This document shows, in pieces, positions 15,182-19,694 of a DNA stretch of 19,694 nt. The notes under the pieces were generated by a model. That model ran no database searches and was not told the origin of the DNA. It saw only the letters and a program-made list of their open reading frames with translations. Positions within the stretch are counted from its first letter, which is position 1. Each line of letters begins with the position of its first letter. The position numbers and the translations under genes are program-made. Location of the stretch: assembly GCA_018883625.1 (NCBI GenBank), contig JAHLFV010000072.1:1-19694 (forward strand). Reading direction: 5' to 3'. The DNA is from Candidatus Treponema excrementipullorum. GTDB lineage: Bacteria; Spirochaetota; Spirochaetia; Treponematales; Treponemataceae.

Positions 15182-15188
15182 CCCTTTC

Positions 15189-15920
15189 ATGTCGGAAAAA
15201 TGTCTTAAATGTTTTCGTCCTCTGTCTACGTGCTATTGTTCTTCCATAAAAACTTTAGAGACAGATGTTAAATTTATTTTTCTTATGCATCCCAAAGAAG
15301 CTTATCATCAGCATACCGGAACAGGGCGATTAGCCTGTTTATCTTTAAAAGATGCGGAAATAATTGTAGGTATCGATTTTACTCACAATGCCAAATTAAA
15401 CAGGCTTTTATCAGATCCTGATTTTTTCCCCATGGTGCTGTATCCCGGAGAAGATTCCGTAACGGCGGAAGCCCCTTTGTTAAAAGAGAGATGTAATGCG
15501 GGGAAAAAATTGCTGATAATCGTAGTGGATGCTACTTGGTTCTTTGCGAAAAAAATGTTGCGACTTTCTCCCAATGTGCGGAATTTACCGAAAATTTCTT
15601 TTAAAAATATATACACTTCTGAATTTACTTTCAAACGACAGCCGGCGCCGGGGTGTGTGTCTACCATTGAGTCCTGTTTCTTTTTAATTAAGGAATTGCA
15701 ACAGGCCGGAGTGATTTCAACAACTGTAGATCCACAACCCTTAATGGATGTGTTCAGAAAAATGGTGGATTTTCAGCTGGAAGCGGAACAACAGCGTATT
15801 GATGCAGGGATTCCCGGTCGCCACTCCTACGACAATCAACGGGATCTTATGCGGAAAGGGAAACCCCGGCGCCGGCGGGTATCTTTGGAAGAGCAATACA
15901 CTTTACCGGAACAAAGGTAG
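15189..15920 (+). CDS. DTW-domain protein (tRNA acp3U-type modification enzyme family)
   Basis: This 243-residue protein belongs to the DTW family, whose characterised bacterial member TapT adds the aminocarboxypropyl group of SAM to U47 of tRNA. The N-terminal cysteine cluster CLKCFRPLSTCYC (C5, C8, C15, C17) and the family motif, here D114-A-T-W117 followed by FFAKKML, are both present, as is GCVSTIESC later. The cysteine cluster begins at residue 5, which fixes ATG 15189 as the start even though it has no ribosome binding site. A basic stretch (KPRRRR) near the C-terminus could touch RNA. The exact target here is inferred from the family. Confidence 0.88.
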   Translation: MSEKCLKCFRPLSTCYCSSIKTLETDVKFIFLMHPKEAYHQHTGTGRLACLSLKDAEIIVGIDFTHNAKLNRLLSDPDFFPMVLYPGEDSVTAEAPLLKERCNAGKKLLIIVVDATWFFAKKMLRLSPNVRNLPKISFKNIYTSEFTFKRQPAPGCVSTIESCFFLIKELQQAGVISTTVDPQPLMDVFRKMVDFQLEAEQQRIDAGIPGRHSYDNQRDLMRKGKPRRRRVSLEEQYTLPEQR

Positions 15921-15977
15921 CGGAACTTTCGCCGGGAATGAATAGAGCTATTAAGGTTGCCCATCTGCCATATAAAA

Positions 15978-16652
15978 CTATAAGTCTGATTCCGAGGGTG
16001 ATGCCCGCCCATTTTCTTCTGCAGCGGCAACCTTTTTTGCAGAAGAGCTTTTAGGCGGTTTGTAAGCATTCAAAAAACCGAAGAGGCTACCGCATAATCC
16101 GCCGGCCACATGAGCTAAAACGGCAATATCTTTATTTCCGAAACTGGTCATAATTTCCTGTCCTAAAAAAAGAACCAGCACAAAGATAAAAGTCAGGGGA
16201 ATCTGATTTTTGCTAATTGCCGTAAAGGAAGACAGTAAAATCATCATAAAAGCAACTCCGCTGGCTCCCAACATTCCCCGGGGAATAAAAGCTGCGTTGA
16301 GTACCCCTGTTACCATAGCGGTGGTTGCCATCATTAGCATAAGCATCGTTGAACCGTACCGTTCTTCCAAAAGAGGTCCCAGAAGCAAAATAAAGGAAAG
16401 ATTACCCAAAAGATGTGCCCAGGTTTTATGTCCCAGTACATGAGAAAAAAACTTTAGATACTCCAAAGGATTTTTCCAATTAAAGGCATATTCTGATCCG
16501 ATAGCTCCGGGAGCAGTAAAAAAAGAATCTATCATGCCGGTAAAGACGAATTGGTCAAAAAGCAAAATTACGACGGTAACGATGGAAAAAGTCAGAGTCA
16601 CAGGAGCGTTATAGCTTATCTGTAAGGATTTTTTCTTTCTCTTTGTAGCCAC
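15978..16652 (-). CDS. Rhomboid family intramembrane serine protease
   Basis: I place the start at GTG 16652, giving 224 residues. GAGGA lies six bases upstream and the codon is one base after the xth stop. A longer frame to 16739 runs through the xth coding region and is unlikely. About six hydrophobic segments are visible. The rhomboid features are HKTWAHLLGN (H80, N84), the catalytic serine S131 in GMLGASG, and the catalytic H181 in LAHVAGGLCGS. It should cleave membrane proteins within the bilayer; the substrate is unknown. The tail after residue 200 is a charged, Ala/Ser-rich cytoplasmic extension. Confidence 0.9.
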   Translation of the reverse strand: MATKRKKKSLQISYNAPVTLTFSIVTVVILLFDQFVFTGMIDSFFTAPGAIGSEYAFNWKNPLEYLKFFSHVLGHKTWAHLLGNLSFILLLGPLLEERYGSTMLMLMMATTAMVTGVLNAAFIPRGMLGASGVAFMMILLSSFTAISKNQIPLTFIFVLVLFLGQEIMTSFGNKDIAVLAHVAGGLCGSLFGFLNAYKPPKSSSAKKVAAAEENGRASPSESDL

Positions 16653-16653
16653 A

Positions 16654-17583
16654 TCAGTCCTCAATGTGCAATTGAATGGGACAGTGATCCGATCCCATGA
16701 CAGAAGGCAATATAGTGGAAGATATAACGTTATCCGCAAAAGAATTATTTACGCAGTGATAGTCTATACGCCATCCAATGTTTTTTTCTCTAGCCTTAAA
16801 TCGGTAACTCCACCAAGTGTATTGTCCCGAATCCTGACAAAATTTTCTGAAAGTATCGCAATAACCGTGGGTAGTAAAAAATTCCATCCAGTCTCGCTCT
16901 TCCGGTAAATAACCTGCATTTTTTTCGTTACTTTTAGGATTTGCCAAATCTATGGGTTTATGAGCAATATTATAATCACCGCAGAGAACAATATTATATC
17001 CTTGGGAAACTAACTTATCGCAAAACTCTTTCATGGCTTTGCAAAAATCCAGCTTATACCCTAAACGGGCTCCGCCTTCCTGACTGTTGGGAAAGTAAGC
17101 GCTTATAATGGTCGTAGTGCCGTATTTTACAAGGGTCACCCGACCTTCATCGTCGAATTTCGGGATACCCATGGTTTCCACTGCATCCGGTTTTGTTTTG
17201 CAGTAAATGGCTGTTCCCGAATACCCGGGACGTTTTGCACTGCTCCAGTAAGAGTAATAGGTGGGGTTCCCGGCTTCTGTCCCGGACACTGTTTCTGACT
17301 CAAAGCCCGGCTTCTGTTCTGAGTTTTGTGTGGAGAGAGACTCAAAAGGATGGTATTCCCCTCTTTCCGTCATTTCCAAGGCTTCTTTACTGAGGGGTGA
17401 CGGATAGTTTTCTTTTAACTTCAATCCAACCGGGGGATTTACAAGAAGGGGAGAAAGCTGCCCTTGATGAGCCTTTGTCTCCTGAATACAGATAACATCT
17501 GCGTCAGAGGCAGAGACCCAATCTATAAAACCTTTTTTTTCTACGGCACGGATACCGTTAACATTCCAAGAAATAATTTTCAT
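16654..17583 (-). CDS. xth: Exodeoxyribonuclease III / AP endonuclease
   Basis: This enzyme of base-excision repair cuts DNA at abasic sites and trims 3' ends. The expected residues are visible: N7 in SWNVNGIRA, E35 in CIQETKA, Y176 in LGYKLDF, D203 and N205 in CGDYNIAHKP, the WWSYRF and WRIDYH segments, and the SDHCPI terminal motif. At 309 residues it is about 50 longer than usual because of a polar stretch between about residues 45 and 106, before the YWSSAKRPGYSG motif. No Shine-Dalgarno precedes the ATG; an extended -10 ends seven bases upstream. The rhomboid gene follows it directly. Confidence 0.95.
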   Translation of the reverse strand: MKIISWNVNGIRAVEKKGFIDWVSASDADVICIQETKAHQGQLSPLLVNPPVGLKLKENYPSPLSKEALEMTERGEYHPFESLSTQNSEQKPGFESETVSGTEAGNPTYYSYWSSAKRPGYSGTAIYCKTKPDAVETMGIPKFDDEGRVTLVKYGTTTIISAYFPNSQEGGARLGYKLDFCKAMKEFCDKLVSQGYNIVLCGDYNIAHKPIDLANPKSNEKNAGYLPEERDWMEFFTTHGYCDTFRKFCQDSGQYTWWSYRFKAREKNIGWRIDYHCVNNSFADNVISSTILPSVMGSDHCPIQLHIED

Positions 17584-17590
17584 AGCAGGG

Positions 17591-17599
17591 AGTGTATCA
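17591..17599 (-). promoter_or_regulatory. Extended -10 promoter of xth, abutting the ATG
   Basis: On the minus strand TGATACACT (TACACT at 17591-17596) is an extended -10 ending exactly seven bases (CCCTGCT) before ATG 17583. The -35 region is poor. The spacing matches the other leaderless candidates in this window. Confidence 0.5.
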
Positions 17600-17639
17600 T
17601 AAAAAGCACAAAGTGGGTAGTTACAAAAGATTTCAAAGC

Positions 17640-18110
17640 TCAGACGTCAATACTTATCTGAGTTGCTATGTGATCCGAATGGGTATAAACACTTTTTGTA
17701 TTTTTATAAGGATTGTGTAAGTCCGATATACGCTGTTGTATCTGTTCCATGTGTACAGCGAGCAATTCTCTGTTGATTTTATTTTGATGTAATACCTTTT
17801 GTTGCAAGGCTTCCAAATCGGCATGAAGCCGGGGAATTTCTTCCTCTGTGCCGGTATCCAGAACCTTTTGATGGTACAGTTCCTCAAAAGGAACGATAAC
17901 CTTTTGCAGGCTGACAATAGAATCCGCAATTTGTTGTCCCAAATCTGTGTGGGCGGCTAACAGTTCTGGATTTTCCTGGGGAATAGCTTTATTCTGTGCT
18001 TCTAAAACTTCCAAGTATTCCTGAAACTTTGCCCGTTGTTTTTCCAAAAGAGACCGTAGATGCTTTAAAATTGCAGTTCTCTCTTCTATTTCAGCCTGCG
18101 TTAACTCCAT
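17640..18110 (-). CDS. Coiled-coil protein after fliS, putative flagellar chaperone (FlgN/FliT-like)
   Basis: This 156-residue, almost entirely helical protein has two long amphipathic helices (about 4-45 and 85-130) separated by a segment around residues 50-75, a shape shared by type III export chaperones FlgN and FliT. The C-terminal NPYKNTKSVY segment resembles FlgN-family ends. It starts four bases after the fliS stop and must be transcribed with it from the sigma-28-type promoter, which supports a flagellar role such as guarding hook-associated proteins. I cannot choose between FlgN and FliT by eye. The ribosome binding site (GGATAAG, inside the fliS end) is weak, consistent with translational coupling. 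No clear terminator follows. Confidence 0.6.
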   Translation of the reverse strand: MELTQAEIEERTAILKHLRSLLEKQRAKFQEYLEVLEAQNKAIPQENPELLAAHTDLGQQIADSIVSLQKVIVPFEELYHQKVLDTGTEEEIPRLHADLEALQQKVLHQNKINRELLAVHMEQIQQRISDLHNPYKNTKSVYTHSDHIATQISIDV

Positions 18111-18114
18111 AAAC

Positions 18115-18564
18115 TTATCCGTTTATATCAATACCTGCTGTTACCATGGATTGAGGTGCGTTTCCTGATTCGGAAGCGGCTTCTGCCCATGCGTCTCTCA
18201 GCTGAACAAGCATATCCTGAATAAAGGATATTTTTGCTCTGTTGTGATTGATAGACACATTCAAAAGTTCCTGATTGAAATAGATGTAGAGAGACATAAG
18301 ATTTTTTGCTATGTCACCGCCGGCATCCATATCCAAAGAAACCATCAATTCAGTGATGATTTCCTGAACCTTTAAAATGTGTTTAGAAAACTGTTCTATG
18401 TGAGCTGCTTCTATTTTGTTGCTGGCCAACAAATATGACATGGCATACTCAAGTTGTTTGATAGCTTCGTCATAAAGCATCACAACAAGCTTTCCCCGAG
18501 TTGCGGTACGAACTCCCGTTTCCCTGTATGCACTATAAGCTCCGTAGGACTGACTGTATCCCAT
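18115..18564 (-). CDS. fliS: Flagellar export chaperone FliS
   Basis: FliS holds unpolymerised flagellin in the cytoplasm until export. The 149-residue protein has the family pattern: a short N-terminal YSAYRET segment that caps the bundle, then GKLVVMLYDEAIKQLEYA, and the SLDMDAGGDIAKNLMSLYIY stretch, with a helical remainder. It is slightly longer than the usual 125-135, with a loose polar tail. A strong AAGGGGG ribosome binding site lies upstream of the ATG, behind a promoter of the FliA type. The product would serve the periplasmic flagella. Confidence 0.95.
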   Translation of the reverse strand: MGYSQSYGAYSAYRETGVRTATRGKLVVMLYDEAIKQLEYAMSYLLASNKIEAAHIEQFSKHILKVQEIITELMVSLDMDAGGDIAKNLMSLYIYFNQELLNVSINHNRAKISFIQDMLVQLRDAWAEAASESGNAPQSMVTAGIDING

Positions 18565-18593
18565 ATAATTCCCCCTTACAGTTGCTCCCTATA

Positions 18594-18620
18594 TTATCGG
18601 AGAAGTAATTTTTTGCTTTA
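18594..18620 (-). promoter_or_regulatory. Sigma-28 (FliA)-type promoter of fliS
   Basis: On the minus strand TAAAGCAA, exactly 11 bases, then TCCGATAA (18594-18601). The enterobacterial FliA consensus is TAAAGTTT-N11-GCCGATAA, so the -10 matches at seven of eight positions, the -35 has its TAAAG core, and the spacing is exact. Confidence 0.8.
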
Positions 18621-18662
18621 GATTTTGTTTAACACGGTAAGGGCAAAAAAAGTTTTTCCCCC

Positions 18663-18691
18663 TCGACGAAGGCGATTTTTTTTCGTATATT
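18663..18691 (+). promoter_or_regulatory. Probable ftsH promoter
   Basis: TCGACG (18663-18668), 17 bases and TATATT (18686-18691) precede ftsH. A GAGG ribosome binding site at 18698-18701 lies seven bases before the ATG. Confidence 0.5.
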
Positions 18692-18708
18692 ATTATTGAG
18701 GTACTCTA

Positions 18709-19694
18709 ATGAGCGATAACGACGATAAGAAAAACGATAAAAAGTCCGGGTCTGATCCTTATGATTTTTTTAAATTATCTTCTGAGCCGGGCGATTCAAA
18801 TAAAGGCGGAAAGGGTAAAGGACCTAAAATTCCTTTTTGGGCGATAATAATCATTATCATTGCCATTACAGGGATTTTAAACGTATTGTTAGTTCCTAGA
18901 CAGGAAAACTTGATTGCTTTTTCCGAGTTTAAATCAATGATAGAAAACGGACAAATTGTTTCCGTAGATATCGGTGAAACGTATTTTACCGGATACATGG
19001 CAGTTTCTAAAGAAAATGTTGATATGTCCATTACCGGTAGCCTTTTCAAAACTCCGGGAAAAAGCGAATCTGTAAAGACCGCCGGTATTTTAACAGAAAG
19101 TTTTCTTACCCTTTTGGATGATAAAGGTGTTACTTATTATAGCAAAACAAAACAGCTTTTTCATGCAGCTTTTGTTGAACCTTATTATTCCGTTTGGTTT
19201 TATTTTCCTTATGTGGTTCCTGATTTTCCGAAAAATGGGGGGCGGTTTGGGTGGCAGTATCTTTTCTGCCGGAAGTTCCAAAGCCAGTGCCGTGGAAGAA
19301 GGCTCCATAAAAACCCGTTTTTCTGACGTAGCAGGAGTAGACGAAGCAAAAGAAGAGTTGGTTGAAGTTGTAGACTTTTTGAAAACTCCCGAAAAATACA
19401 CCGATATCGGTGGTCGTATCCCCAAAGGTGTTTTGCTGGTGGGACCTCCGGGAACCGGTAAAACTTTGTTGGCTCGAGCTGTAGCCGGAGAAGCCGGTGT
19501 TTCCTTTTTTAAGATATCAGGTTCAGACTTTGTGGAAATGTTTGTAGGTGTAGGTGCCAGCCGTGTTCGTGATCTTTTCCGTCAGGCCAGAGAAAAAGCT
19601 CCCTGTATCGTGTTCATTGACGAGTTGGATGCTATCGGTAAAAGCCGTGTCAATTCTTTGAACAGCAACGATGAACGGGAACAGACCTTAAACC
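18709..19694 (+). CDS. ftsH: ATP-dependent zinc metalloprotease FtsH, 5' part, with apparent frameshift
   Basis: FtsH is the membrane-bound AAA protease that removes misfolded membrane and regulatory proteins. Residues 1-40 are a charged cytoplasmic leader, about 43-63 the first membrane helix, and the next ~80 the periplasmic domain. Near base 19144 the frame breaks: frame one ends at a stop at 19326, whereas the expected second helix (LLLNLIIPFGFIFLMWFLIF), the FRKMGGG segment, Walker A GPPGTGKT and Walker B IVFIDELDAIG continue in the frame one base later and stay open to the window edge. One extra A in the AAAA run at 19144-19147 would explain it. The rest, including the HEXXH zinc site, lies outside. 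A sequencing error is the simplest reading because ftsH is usually essential. Confidence 0.9.
19144..19152 (+). other. Position of the ftsH frameshift
   Basis: Two AAAA runs separated by C (19144-19147 and 19149-19152). Removing one A here joins YYSK to QNSFFMQLLLN, which fits FtsH. The exact base cannot be placed more precisely than this neighbourhood. Confidence 0.65.

Noticed and set aside
16653..16739. Extended N-terminus of the rhomboid gene
   Set aside because: It lies wholly within the xth coding region, while GTG 16652 has a good ribosome site six bases upstream and fits the rhomboid family start.
19144..19152. Programmed -1 frameshift in ftsH
   Set aside because: A -1 slip would enter the third frame; FtsH continues in the +1 frame, and the A runs are only four long.
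1..19694. Mobile element, CRISPR array, toxin-antitoxin or phage genes
   Set aside because: I saw no transposase, integrase, regularly spaced repeats or toxin-antitoxin pair; nearly all genes are core housekeeping families.

Overview
The window looks like chromosomal DNA from a spirochaete, most likely a treponeme or close relative. It is AT-rich and encodes the flagellar chaperone FliS behind a sigma-28-type promoter, a FlhG/MinD-like ATPase, a CBS/ACT-type protein tail, a DTW-domain protein, Lgt and FtsH. The assignment rests on family content and on my recollection of treponemal proteins, not on a search. No mobile element, CRISPR array or phage gene is visible, and all four tRNAs lack an encoded CCA.

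Left part, plus strand (1-6822): the 3' end of an ACT-domain protein and its terminator; a seven-helix membrane diguanylate cyclase with intact GGDEF and inhibitory site; an unrecognised 503-residue protein translationally coupled to a PtsN-like EIIA; a lipocalin lipoprotein; and transketolase. A two-way terminator separates transketolase from the convergent lgt.

Middle (6824-10100): a minus-strand operon runs from a four-helix membrane protein through a MinD-like ATPase to lgt. Divergent from it, behind a near-consensus promoter, are tRNA-Ser(UGA), tRNA-Ser(GCU) and tRNA-Arg(GCG) followed by a terminator, then tRNA-Ser(GGA) joined closely to the small SRP RNA. About 240 bases after the SRP RNA hold nothing I can identify.

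Right part (10342-19694): pyrB-pyrI-pyrC form an overlapping minus-strand operon for early pyrimidine synthesis. Upstream lie radA and a NusG-domain-II membrane protein, divergent from the DTW gene. Then come exonuclease III with a rhomboid protease, and fliS with a coiled-coil putative flagellar chaperone. The window ends inside ftsH on the plus strand, which is interrupted by an apparent one-base frameshift.

The most interesting signal is a repeated promoter layout. At four genes lacking a Shine-Dalgarno sequence (2125, 9406 minus, 15189, 17583 minus), a sigma-70-type -10 hexamer ends exactly seven bases before the ATG, which puts the transcription start on or next to the start codon. Most other gene starts carry recognisable ribosome binding sites. 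This predicts a set of leaderless mRNAs in this organism. Other points are the ftsH frameshift, a Glu in place of the metal-binding Asp of transketolase, a GCG-anticodon arginine tRNA, an SRP RNA whose closing helix appears to be its own terminator, and a roughly 60-residue insertion in exonuclease III.
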